64,000 bases of DNA from Yoonia sp. G8-12 (GTDB lineage Bacteria; Pseudomonadota; Alphaproteobacteria; Rhodobacterales; Rhodobacteraceae), in the NCBI RefSeq assembly GCF_038443675.1, contig NZ_CP151762.1:3224001-3288000 (forward strand), written 5' to 3'. Below are positions 52,785-61,482 of the stretch, in pieces. The position numbers and the translations under genes are program-made. Under the pieces are notes generated by a model. That model saw only the letters and a program-made list of their open reading frames with translations, made no database searches and had not been told where the DNA came from. Position 1 is the stretch's first letter; every line of letters begins with the position of its first letter.

Positions 52785-53619
52785 CCTTCGAATGCAACGG
52801 CCTCTTGCCGCAGCGCACCCAACCCTTCAATTTCCGCCGTCAGAATATCGCCCGCTTTCATAAAGCGTGGTGGCTTATGACCAACGCCAACGCCGGGGGT
52901 GTGCCTGTCAGAATGAGATCGCCAGGCTGTAGGGTCACGAACCTGCTGACGTGGGCGACGATCTGCGGCACAGAAAAGATCATTGTGCTGGTTGATCCTT
53001 TCTGCATTTGCTCACCGTTTATTTCCAGAGACATCGCCAGGTTTTGGACGTCTGGAACCGCATCTTTGGTCACAAGGTAGGGACCGACCGGAGCAAAACT
53101 ATCTGAAGATTTACCTTTCATCCATTGACCGCCGAACTCAAGCTGGAAGGCACGTTCCGATACATCATTGCCGACGAAATATCCTGCAACGTGGTCCAGC
53201 GCGTTCTCCTCGGTCACATGCTGGGCGCGGGTGCCGATGGCGACGCCCAGTTCCAGCTCCCAGTCGGTCTTCGTGGCACCTTTGGGAATGATGATCGGAT
53301 CATGCGCGCCAGTCACTTCGCAGGCTTTCATGAACAGGATCGGGTGATCGGGGATCGCCATGTTCATCTCTGCGGCGTGGTCATAATAATTGAGCCCGAT
53401 GCAGAAGACACGCCGTACATCGCTTAGAAACGGAGCAGGTTTGCCGGCAATGACAGGACAGGCATCAAGATCAATCGCAGCAAGCGCGCGCAGCGCGTCA
53501 GGTGCAATCTGTGCAGCCGTCACATCATCAATGTGGCCTGACAAATCGCGCAAAGCGCCCGCAGCATCCACCGCCGCTGGTTTGATCCCGTCTGCTGTTC
53601 TGATCCGGCAAAGTTTCAT
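52781..53619 (-). pseudogene. fumarylacetoacetate-hydrolase-family gene with a frameshift
   Basis: The product starts MKLCRIRTADG at ATG 53619 (GGGAG upstream). It has the FAH core: FCIGLNYYDHAAEMNM, the metal-binding DWELELGVAIG and GYFVGNDVSERAFQ, and ends with DLILTGTPP. At a run of five G (52895-52899, C on the coding strand) the frame shifts and a stop comes at 52858. Adding one C restores GVGVGHKPPRFMKAGDILTAEI and the natural end at 52781. FAH enzymes cleave C-C bonds in acylpyruvates. The break is either an assembly error or a recent mutation of the C-terminal 35 residues. Confidence 0.85.
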
Positions 53620-53734
53620 GTCACGCTCCCTATTGTTTGGCCAAGTCATAGCGCCAGCCGCGCGCGTACACCAGAGGGGTGGTCAACGTGGCTGGTCATG
53701 TTACATCCCTTTGCAAGATCGAAAGGATGCCCAA

Positions 53735-54505
53735 ATGCTTGTTGTCGTTTCCCCTGCCAAATCGCTCGATATGGACCCGGTTGATGTTCCTGCCACTGCG
53801 CCTGATTTTCAGGAAGACGCCGTGCGCCTGTCCAAGACCGCCAAGAACCTGACGCTCAAGGAACTCAAAAACCTGATGAGCATTTCAGACGATCTGGCAC
53901 GACTGAACCGCGACCGCTTCAATGCTTTTGCCGCCACGCCGGATGCGTCGGCCACGAAACCTGCGGCTTTGGCGTTTAACGGCGATACCTATCAGGGTTT
54001 GGAAGCCAAGACCCTGACCGAGGATGACCTTGCTTGGGCGCAGGACCATCTGCGCATTCTCTCGGGTCTTTACGGGCTGTTGCGCCCTCTAGATGCGATC
54101 CAACCCTATCGGCTCGAGATGGGTAGCCGCCTGAAAACACGGCGTGGCAAATCGCTCTATGACTATTGGGGCGACACGATTGCTAAGGCGCTGAACGCGC
54201 AGGCAGAGGCCGTGGGGACCGATACGCTGATCAACTGTGCCAGTCAGGAATATTTTGGCGCGGCGGACCGTAAGGCACTGAAACTGCGAGTGATCACGCC
54301 GGTCTTTATGGAAGTCAAAGAAGACAAACCGCGCATCGTCAGCTTTTTCGCCAAACGAGCCCGTGGCGCGATGGCCCGTTTTGTGGTCGAAAACCGCGTC
54401 ACTGAGGCGGACGGGATCAAGGATTTTAGCAGTGGTGGCTATGCCTATGACCCCGACCTGTCCGAAGGCGACAAATGGGTTTTCCTGCGCGACTACCCCA
54501 CCTGA
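53735..54505 (+). CDS. yaaA: peroxide stress protein YaaA
   Basis: 256 residues from ATG 53735, with AAAGG upstream. The DUF328 family signature is intact: LVVVSPAKSLD, LTLKELKNLMSISDDLA, ILSGLYGLLRPLDAIQPYRLEMG, read over residues ~110-132, and INCASQEYF. YaaA lowers free iron and protects DNA under peroxide stress. Its stop shares one base with the next start (TGATG). Confidence 0.95.
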   Translation: MLVVVSPAKSLDMDPVDVPATAPDFQEDAVRLSKTAKNLTLKELKNLMSISDDLARLNRDRFNAFAATPDASATKPAALAFNGDTYQGLEAKTLTEDDLAWAQDHLRILSGLYGLLRPLDAIQPYRLEMGSRLKTRRGKSLYDYWGDTIAKALNAQAEAVGTDTLINCASQEYFGAADRKALKLRVITPVFMEVKEDKPRIVSFFAKRARGAMARFVVENRVTEADGIKDFSSGGYAYDPDLSEGDKWVFLRDYPT

Positions 54506-55287
54506 TGGGTGTCACTGTCGCCATCATCGGACATGGCGCAATTGCGCAATACGTGCGGGCGAAATTGCCCGCGCTTAACATCGCCGAGATTGCCGAAATC
54601 GTGCGCCCCGGCAAAGAGGCCCCCGTTGCCACACCGCCGCGCATTTCCGAACTGAACGACTTGCCGTCGCGCCCCGATCTGGTGATTGATTGCGGCGGGC
54701 ATCAGGCCCTTGCCTTGCATGGCCCTGTCGCTTTGGCGCTGGGCATTGACGTGATGACCGTCTCATTGGGCGCTTTGGCTGACCGGAAAATTGAACAGTC
54801 TCTCCGCGACGCGGCTACCAAAGGTGGCGCGCGCCTGCGACTGGTGAACGGTGCGATTGGCGGGCTCGATGCATTGCGCAGCGCACAAGTTGGAGAGATT
54901 TCGCAGGTCAGCTATACTGGGCGCAAGCCGCCTAAAGGCTGGCGGGGATCAGCGGCAGAGGCTGCGTTTGATCTGGATGCTATCACCGCACCCGTGACCC
55001 ATTTTAGCGGCACCGCGCGGGATGCTGCACTGGCCTATCCCAAGAATGCCAATGTTGCCGCCGCTGTCGCCCTTGCCGGCATCGGCTTTGATGATACCCA
55101 AGTCCGTTTGATCGCTGACCCTGGCGTGACCGAAAACATCCATGAGATTGCGGTGAACGGCGCGTTTGGGGCCTTTCATTTCCAGATTGCGGGCAAGGGT
55201 CTGCCCGACAATCCCCGTAGTTCGGCGCTGGCGGCGATGAGTATCGTCGCCGCCCTCGCAGAAATGCAAAAACAAATCGGTTTCTAG
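54505..55287 (+). CDS. aspartate-dehydrogenase-like oxidoreductase
   Basis: 260 residues from ATG 54505. The Rossmann start is VTVAIIGHGAIAQYVRAKL. DLVIDCGGHQALALHGP and RLVNGAIGGLDALRSAQ match the L-aspartate dehydrogenase (NadX) family, as does PKNANVAAAVALAGIGFDDT near the end. NadX oxidises aspartate to iminoaspartate for NAD synthesis or supplies aspartate in the reverse sense. nadA/nadC are not adjacent. Coupled to yaaA. Confidence 0.85.
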   Translation: MGVTVAIIGHGAIAQYVRAKLPALNIAEIAEIVRPGKEAPVATPPRISELNDLPSRPDLVIDCGGHQALALHGPVALALGIDVMTVSLGALADRKIEQSLRDAATKGGARLRLVNGAIGGLDALRSAQVGEISQVSYTGRKPPKGWRGSAAEAAFDLDAITAPVTHFSGTARDAALAYPKNANVAAAVALAGIGFDDTQVRLIADPGVTENIHEIAVNGAFGAFHFQIAGKGLPDNPRSSALAAMSIVAALAEMQKQIGF

Positions 55288-55294
55288 CCGCGTG

Positions 55295-56470
55295 TCAGAT
55301 CTGCTCAATTGCAAGCGCAATTCCCTGACCTCCACCAATACACATGGTAATCAGCGCGCGCTTTCCACCGATGCGTTCGAGTTCATACATCGCTTTCACC
55401 GTGATGATCGCACCCGTCGCGCCCACAGGGTGGCCCAGCGCAATCGCGCCGCCATTGGGGTTCACGCGGGCAGGATCAAAGCCCAGCTCTTTGGACACGG
55501 CCAAGGCCTGTGACGCAAAGGCCTCATTCGATTCAATCACGTCAAAGTCACTCACCGACAGTTTGGTTTTGAGCAAAAGATTGGCGACCGCAGGCACAGG
55601 CCCAATGCCCATCACCACAGGGCGCACACCGGCATGGGCATAGCCCAGTACACGGAATTTCGGTGTCAGACCTGCCGCTTCTGCCGCGCTAGCCGTCGCC
55701 AGCACAATCGCTGCGGCACCATCGTTCAGACCCGAAGCATTGCCAGCCGTGACCGAGCCATCTTTCTGGAACGCAGGGCGCAGGTTGGATAGCGCCTCAA
55801 TTGTAGTGGCCTTGGGGTGCTCATCCGTCACGAAGTCTACCATCTCGCGGCGCTGCTTAACGGGAACGGGGGTGATTTGACCTTCAAAATACCCTGCCGC
55901 AATCGCGGCGGCAGCGCGTTCCTGACTAAGCAGGGCAAAGGCGTCCTGCTCATCTCGGGTAACATGATGCTCGCCCGCGACATTCTCGGCTGTGACCCCC
56001 ATATGTCCCGTGCCAAAAGGACAGTTCAGCGCCCCCAGCATCATATCCCGCGCACCGACATCGCCCATCTTCGCGCCCCAGCGCTGATCCGAGACGATAT
56101 AGGGCGAACGGCTCATGTTTTCGGACCCACCTGCAAGGCCAAAATCCGCATCGCCCAGCATCAGTGATTGCATGACCGAGACGATCGCCTGCACCCCTGA
56201 TCCGCAAAGGCGGTTCACATTCATCGCCGGTGTCGTCTCGGGAATGCCCGCATTTATCGCCGCCACGCGGCTGAGATACATGTCCTTCGGCTCGGTGTTG
56301 ATGACATGACCAAAGGCCACATGACCCACTTGGCCGCCTTCCACCCCTGAACGTTCAAGCGCTGCCTTGGCAACGATGGTGCCCAGTTCAATCGGAGATG
56401 TCCCTGCCAAAGACCCGCCAAACGCCCCGATTGCCGTGCGTGCCCCGCCTAGAATTACGATATCGGTCAT
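55295..56470 (-). CDS. bktB: acetyl-CoA acyltransferase / beta-ketothiolase
   Basis: 391 residues from ATG 56470, with GAGGAC upstream. The catalytic set is complete: nucleophile Cys in NRLCGSGVQAIV, His in NGGAIALGHPVGATGA, and second Cys in TMCIGGGQGIALA. The enzyme condenses or cleaves beta-ketoacyl-CoA, in fatty acid breakdown or polyhydroxyalkanoate synthesis. The bktB assignment over phaA is tentative. It stands alone, convergent with the aspartate-dehydrogenase-like gene. Confidence 0.88.
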   Translation of the reverse strand: MTDIVILGGARTAIGAFGGSLAGTSPIELGTIVAKAALERSGVEGGQVGHVAFGHVINTEPKDMYLSRVAAINAGIPETTPAMNVNRLCGSGVQAIVSVMQSLMLGDADFGLAGGSENMSRSPYIVSDQRWGAKMGDVGARDMMLGALNCPFGTGHMGVTAENVAGEHHVTRDEQDAFALLSQERAAAAIAAGYFEGQITPVPVKQRREMVDFVTDEHPKATTIEALSNLRPAFQKDGSVTAGNASGLNDGAAAIVLATASAAEAAGLTPKFRVLGYAHAGVRPVVMGIGPVPAVANLLLKTKLSVSDFDVIESNEAFASQALAVSKELGFDPARVNPNGGAIALGHPVGATGAIITVKAMYELERIGGKRALITMCIGGGQGIALAIEQI

Positions 56471-56654
56471 AACAGTGTCCTCTATTTTCAGTTGGGGCGA
56501 TCGTATCGTGGTTGGCAAAAAGGAACAGAGGGAACGTCGCGGAAAAACTTGAAATACTTTCTTACAAAAGAGGGATGCGGCGGGGCCTAATCGTCGCGCT
56601 AGGCGTTTCCTTCTCGGGCAAGCGTGTTACCTCTGGCGCAGGAGTTCGAAAACC

Positions 56655-57311
56655 ATGCTGCTCACAGTTCAAGATATCCATAAATCCTATCAGACTGCCG
56701 ATGGTCCGTTCGCCGTGTTGCGTGGGATAGATCTGACGCTACAGGTGGGCGAGACACTCGCGCTGACAGGTGAATCCGGCAGTGGCAAGAGCACCCTGCT
56801 GCATCTGATAGGCGGGCTGGACACACCCGACAGTGGAAAAATTCTACATGAAGGGCGTGATATTGCAGCCCTTGATGATGCCGGTCGCGCGTCACTACGG
56901 CGCGGCACTGTTGGTGTCGTCTTTCAACAATTCAACTTGATCCCCAGCTTGAGCGTGACCGATAACATCGCCTTTCAGGCGCGCCTTTCTGATCGTTATG
57001 ACCCTGATTGGGCCGCTGTACTGGCAGACCGCATGGGGCTGACTCCGCACCTCGCCAAATACCCGGAGCAACTTTCAGGTGGCCAGCAACAGCGCGTTGC
57101 GATTGCGCGCACATTGGCCCCGAAACCACGCGTCGTTCTGGCTGATGAACCCACCGGAAATCTGGATGAAGCAACGGCAGCCACCGTGCTTGACCTGATG
57201 CTGGAACTTGTTGCCGAGACAGGTGCAGGCCTGTTGATGGTCACACACTCCGAGGGCCTAGCCGCGCGCATGTCGCGCCGGTTACATCTGCGGGCCGGGC
57301 AGGTGGCATGA
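56655..57311 (+). CDS. LolD/MacB-type ABC ATPase
   Basis: 218 residues. Walker A GESGSGKSTLL (residues ~37-47), Q-loop VFQQFNLIPSL, signature LSGGQQQRVAIARTL and Walker B VVLADEPTGNLD are complete. It belongs to the type VII (LolCDE/MacB/FtsE) group. It overlaps the permease gene by 4 bp (ATGA). Together with the permease and the AttH-like protein it forms an operon. Confidence 0.93.
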   Translation: MLLTVQDIHKSYQTADGPFAVLRGIDLTLQVGETLALTGESGSGKSTLLHLIGGLDTPDSGKILHEGRDIAALDDAGRASLRRGTVGVVFQQFNLIPSLSVTDNIAFQARLSDRYDPDWAAVLADRMGLTPHLAKYPEQLSGGQQQRVAIARTLAPKPRVVLADEPTGNLDEATAATVLDLMLELVAETGAGLLMVTHSEGLAARMSRRLHLRAGQVA

Positions 57312-59692
57312 CGGCGGTCACCCTCCAAGCACTTTTATCGCATTGGTGGCGCAACCCCTTGCAGCTTTTTACGTTGCTCGCGGGGCTCGCGCTGGCAACC
57401 GCCCTTTGGTCCGGCGTGCAGGCCGTTAATGCCGAAGCGCGCGCGAGTTATGATGCAGCCGCCGCCACATTGGGCGAAGGGCAGTACGACAGACTGGTGC
57501 GGCGCGATGGGCAGCCAATGGCGCAAGACACGTATATCGCCCTGCGCCGTGCAGGTTGGCTCGTCAGCCCCGTGGTGCAAGGGCGGCTGGATGGCGTGCG
57601 GATTATCGGGATCGAACCGTTGACAGCACCGGGCGGTATCGCACCGGTGGCACCACAGGAAGGCACTGATATCACCGCGTTCCTCACTGGCGCAGGTCAG
57701 CTTTTTGCCAATGCTGAGACGGCAGCAGAGTTGACCGGTCTGAATGTGATCATCGCGCCTGATGCTGCACCCAATACCGCCATCACGGACATTGGAGTCG
57801 CACAGCGTTTGCTGGGCAAGGCAGATGAAATCGACAGTCTGATCGTCCTGCGGGGCCAACCGGTAGGCCATGCCACCCTTGAAGTCATCGCTCCCGACCT
57901 CACGCTACAACCCGCCCAAGGGGGCAGCGATATCGCGCGGCTCACCGATAGTTTCCACCTGAACCTGACTGCCTTTGGCCTGCTGTCTTTCGCGGTGGGT
58001 ATTTTTATTGTGAACGGCGCGATTGGGCTTGCGTTCGAACAACGCAGGCCCGTGGTGCGGACCTTGCGCGCGTTAGGTTTGCCGCTGCGGCGTCTGATCC
58101 TCCTTCTGGGCGCAGAACTTATGCTTTTCGCTCTGATTGCGGGCGTGATCGGGGTGGCGCTGGGCTATGTGATCGCAGCGCTTTTGTTGCCCGATGTGGC
58201 GGCTACCTTGCGCGGCCTATATGGGGCGGATGTGTCCGGCACGCTGCAACTCCGTCCGTCTTGGTGGCTGTCAGGCATGGCGATTGCGCTGGGCGGCACG
58301 GCGATTGCGGCGGGCGGTGCGCTTTATCAGATGGCGCAGATGCCCTTGCTGGCGGCGGCGCAACTGCGAGCCTTGGCTATGGCGGCAGGGCGGCGCGCGG
58401 TTTTGCAGGGCATAGCTGCAGCTGTCTTGCTGGGTTTCTCCGCGATAATGGTGGTCACGGCCAGTGGCCTGATTGGTGGCTTCCTCTTGCTCGGGGCACT
58501 TTTGATTGGTGCGGCGCTGGCTCTGCCCATTATTCTTGACCACCTCCTTGCCATGGCAAGCCAGATGGCAAGATCCGTCACCGCCCAATGGTTCTGGGCC
58601 GATACGCGTCAGCAATTGCCGGGGTTGTCGCTTGCACTCATGGCGCTCTTGCTCGCGATGGCGGCCAATGTGGGCGTGTCCACAATGGTGTCGAGTTTCC
58701 GTCTGACCTTCACCGATTTCCTGGATCAGCGTCTGGCCTCCGAACTTTACGTGCGCACTCAAAGCGATGCGCAAACAGCCGCTTTGGTGGCCTTTGCCGC
58801 TCCCCGCACCGAGATCATTCTACCCATTCAAAGCGTCGACACCGAAGTGGCGGGTCAACCAACCGAGGTTTATGGTGCACGCGATCACACAACCTATCGC
58901 GACAACTGGGTGTTCTTGCAGCAGACAAACGATCCGTGGGAAAGCACCTTTGACGGGCAGACCACGGTGATCAATGAACAACTCTCGCGCCGCGCAGGGT
59001 TAATGGTGGGGGATGAGATTGTCTTGCAAGGCACACCTTTTGTCATCGCAGGAGTTTACGGCGACTATGGCAACCCCATAGGACAGGCGGTGATCGCTGA
59101 GCAGGTCTTCGGCACACTCTACCCTGGCATCACGCCGCAAAACTTTGGCCTGCGGATGGACCCCGAAACGGTGCCAGATTTTGTCGAGGCGCTAGAGGCC
59201 GAGACGGACATCCCCGCCACCCAGACCGTGAATCAAGCAGGCATCAAAGCGATCTCGCTTGCGATTTTTGAACGGACCTTCACGGTCACGACCGCGCTCA
59301 ATGTGCTCACCCTCGCAGTCGCCGGTTTCGCCATCCTGATGAGTTTGTTGACGCTCGCAAGCATGCGCGTCCCGCAACTGGCCCCCGCTTGGGCCATGGG
59401 CATGACCCGCCTGCAACTGGGGCGGCTTGAGCTTTTACGCGCGGTGATGCTGGCCTTGCTCACGGCAGTAGTTGCTTTGCCGCTGGGCCTCGCGTTGGCG
59501 TGGGCTTTGCTGGCTGTGGTCAATGTGGCGGCCTTCGGGTGGAAGCTGCCGATTTATCTTTTCCCGCTGGATTATGCACGCATGGGGGGCTTTGCGCTGC
59601 TGGCCGCCGCACTGGCCGCCCTTTGGCCTGCGCGCAGGCTGGCGCGGACACCCCCTGCGGAATTGCTCAAGGTGTTTTCCAATGAACGTTAA
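57308..59692 (+). CDS. FtsX-like ABC permease
   Basis: 794 residues with two FtsX modules: an N-terminal helix (LFTLLAGLALATALWSGV) and periplasmic region, three helices at ~225-345, further helices at ~370-450, a second periplasmic region, and three helices at ~660-775. The end PARRLARTPPAELLKVFSNE is typical. Such permeases transfer mechanical force to periplasmic partners or extract lipoproteins rather than move small solutes. The last 11 bases overlap the AttH-like gene. Confidence 0.9.
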   Translation: MTAVTLQALLSHWWRNPLQLFTLLAGLALATALWSGVQAVNAEARASYDAAAATLGEGQYDRLVRRDGQPMAQDTYIALRRAGWLVSPVVQGRLDGVRIIGIEPLTAPGGIAPVAPQEGTDITAFLTGAGQLFANAETAAELTGLNVIIAPDAAPNTAITDIGVAQRLLGKADEIDSLIVLRGQPVGHATLEVIAPDLTLQPAQGGSDIARLTDSFHLNLTAFGLLSFAVGIFIVNGAIGLAFEQRRPVVRTLRALGLPLRRLILLLGAELMLFALIAGVIGVALGYVIAALLLPDVAATLRGLYGADVSGTLQLRPSWWLSGMAIALGGTAIAAGGALYQMAQMPLLAAAQLRALAMAAGRRAVLQGIAAAVLLGFSAIMVVTASGLIGGFLLLGALLIGAALALPIILDHLLAMASQMARSVTAQWFWADTRQQLPGLSLALMALLLAMAANVGVSTMVSSFRLTFTDFLDQRLASELYVRTQSDAQTAALVAFAAPRTEIILPIQSVDTEVAGQPTEVYGARDHTTYRDNWVFLQQTNDPWESTFDGQTTVINEQLSRRAGLMVGDEIVLQGTPFVIAGVYGDYGNPIGQAVIAEQVFGTLYPGITPQNFGLRMDPETVPDFVEALEAETDIPATQTVNQAGIKAISLAIFERTFTVTTALNVLTLAVAGFAILMSLLTLASMRVPQLAPAWAMGMTRLQLGRLELLRAVMLALLTAVVALPLGLALAWALLAVVNVAAFGWKLPIYLFPLDYARMGGFALLAAALAALWPARRLARTPPAELLKVFSNER

Positions 59693-60710
59693 GGTGCTTA
59701 TTGTCGCGCTATGCCTACCCGTTGCGGCTATGGCCCAAGGGTTCGCGGGGCTGGGAACCGATGCGGAAGGATTCACGGTCCCGCAACCTGATCCGCAATT
59801 TGAATTCCCCGCCGACCACGGCCCGCACAATGATTACCGCATCGAATGGTGGTATCTGACCGCCAATCTTGAGGCGGCAGATGGCACACCCTACGGCCTG
59901 CAATGGACCCTGTTTCGCTCGGCCCTCGCACCTGAGACGGGCGAGGGTTGGACAGCGCCCCAGCTATGGATGGGGCACGCGGCGGTCACGACACCAGCGC
60001 AGCACTACGTGGCTGAACGGCTCGCACGCGGGGGGATCGGTCAGGCGGGGGTGACGGCAGATCCGTTCGAAGCATGGATCGACGATTGGGCGTTGCAGGG
60101 TGACTGGGACACCTTGCGCATGACAGCGAGCGGGGCTGATTTTGCCTACGATATGGCGCTGACGGCGCAAGGGCCGCTGATTTTTCACGGGGATCGGGGC
60201 TATTCGGTCAAATCGGCGGCAGGGCAGGCGTCCTACTATTATTCGCAGCCCTTCTTTGCGATCGAAGGTGCCCTGCGACTGCCCGAGGGCGATGTTGCCG
60301 TGACAGGCAACGCATGGCTGGACCGTGAATGGTCCTCGCAGCCGTTGGCGGACAATCAAACAGGCTGGGACTGGTTCTCGCTCTCTTTTGATGATGGCGC
60401 CAAGATGATGGGTTTTCGCCTGCAACAAACCGATGGAAACAACTTTACCTCGGCCACGTGGATTACGCCGGACGGGCAGACAACTCCCTACACAGATGGT
60501 GCACTGACCGCGACGCCCTTGGCCACGAATGACGCTGACGTGCCCGTGCGCTGGCGCGTTGAATTGCCGGCGAAAGGCCTTGATGTGACGGTCGCTGCGA
60601 TCAATGAAAACGCATGGATGACGACCAGCGTGCCTTATTGGGAAGGCCCCGTGACCGTGACAGGCACCCATGGCGGGATCGGGTACTTGGAGATGACAGG
60701 TTATGAGTGA
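59682..60710 (+). CDS. AttH/CrtC-type lipocalin-like exported protein
   Basis: 342 residues from ATG 59682, which lies within the end of the permease gene; signal peptide VLIVALCLPVAAMAQG. The AttH/carotenoid 1,2-hydratase fold is shown by YRIEWWYLTANLEAADG, GYSVKSAAGQASYYYSQP, WLDREWSSQPL and WDWFSLSFDDGAKMMGFRL. In Agrobacterium AttH is made with the AttEFG ABC transporter. Here the ABC-FtsX-AttH order is the same. The protein is periplasmic and probably binds a lipid-like ligand. It overlaps the PNPOx gene by 8 bp. Confidence 0.9.
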   Translation: MNVKVLIVALCLPVAAMAQGFAGLGTDAEGFTVPQPDPQFEFPADHGPHNDYRIEWWYLTANLEAADGTPYGLQWTLFRSALAPETGEGWTAPQLWMGHAAVTTPAQHYVAERLARGGIGQAGVTADPFEAWIDDWALQGDWDTLRMTASGADFAYDMALTAQGPLIFHGDRGYSVKSAAGQASYYYSQPFFAIEGALRLPEGDVAVTGNAWLDREWSSQPLADNQTGWDWFSLSFDDGAKMMGFRLQQTDGNNFTSATWITPDGQTTPYTDGALTATPLATNDADVPVRWRVELPAKGLDVTVAAINENAWMTTSVPYWEGPVTVTGTHGGIGYLEMTGYE

Positions 60711-61482
60711 ATGGTTCGAGACAACAGATGGCATCTGGGACAAGCTTTGGGGCACGCTGGGGCGCGGGGTGGCGGATGCCAAACACCCCGCACGCCGCCC
60801 GACCTTTGCGACAGTATCGCCTGACGGCTGGCCCGAGGCGCGCACAGTGGTGTTGCGCGCTGCGGACCGGAACGCGGGGATGGTGACACTCCATACCGAT
60901 CTTTTTTCCGACAAGGTCAAAAGCCTGCGGGCATCTCCGCGTGCGGCGCTGCATATCTGGGATGCCAAACAGGACTTGCAGATCAGATTGCAGGCAGAGG
61001 TGACCATAGTTTCAGGTGCGCCCGTCCGTGCCCTTTGGGACAAGATTCCGGATCACGCGCAACAGTCTTATGGCGTCACTCCGCCACCAGGTCAGGCGAT
61101 TGAAACCGCACTTGACTATGTAAAGGCGCCTGATCCAGACACCTTTGCCGTGCTGGAATGTCATGTCACCACCATTGATGCCGTCCACCTTGGTCCTGAT
61201 CACCGGCGCGCCAGCTTTTCACGGGCCAACATGTCACGGGATCGTCATTGGCTAGGACAGTGGCTTTCCCCTGACAATTGCCCCGCTACAACGAGGCATG
61301 AACAGTTTACCACTGACCCGAGACCTTGTGCTGATTGGCGGCGGCCATACCCATGCGCTTGTGCTGCGCAAATGGGGGATGAACCCGCTGCCCGGTGTGC
61401 GGGTAACCGTGATCAACCCGGGTCCCACTGCGCCCTACTCTGGCATGTTGCCCGGGTTTGTGGCGGGGCATTACACCCGTGA
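60703..61482 (+). CDS. PNPOx-fold flavin-binding protein with an aberrant C-terminus
   Basis: The split-barrel flavin fold covers residues ~20-170: HPARRPTFATVSPDGWPEARTVVLR, read over 28-52, then DLFSDKVKSLRASPRAALHIWD. Relatives end in a GQWL(S/A)P motif and stop; here LGQWLSP (to base 61272) is followed in another frame by TGA, while the open frame runs 69 residues further into the NDH-SelD gene. One missing base in a CCCC run would explain this. The natural gene is therefore probably about 190 codons long. Substrate or flavin partner unknown. Confidence 0.8.
   Translation: MSEWFETTDGIWDKLWGTLGRGVADAKHPARRPTFATVSPDGWPEARTVVLRAADRNAGMVTLHTDLFSDKVKSLRASPRAALHIWDAKQDLQIRLQAEVTIVSGAPVRALWDKIPDHAQQSYGVTPPPGQAIETALDYVKAPDPDTFAVLECHVTTIDAVHLGPDHRRASFSRANMSRDRHWLGQWLSPDNCPATTRHEQFTTDPRPCADWRRPYPCACAAQMGDEPAARCAGNRDQPGSHCALLWHVARVCGGALHP

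Noticed and set aside
59964..61043. 359-codon minus-strand frame over the AttH and PNPOx genes
   Set aside because: Antisense shadow; both sense proteins are well supported.
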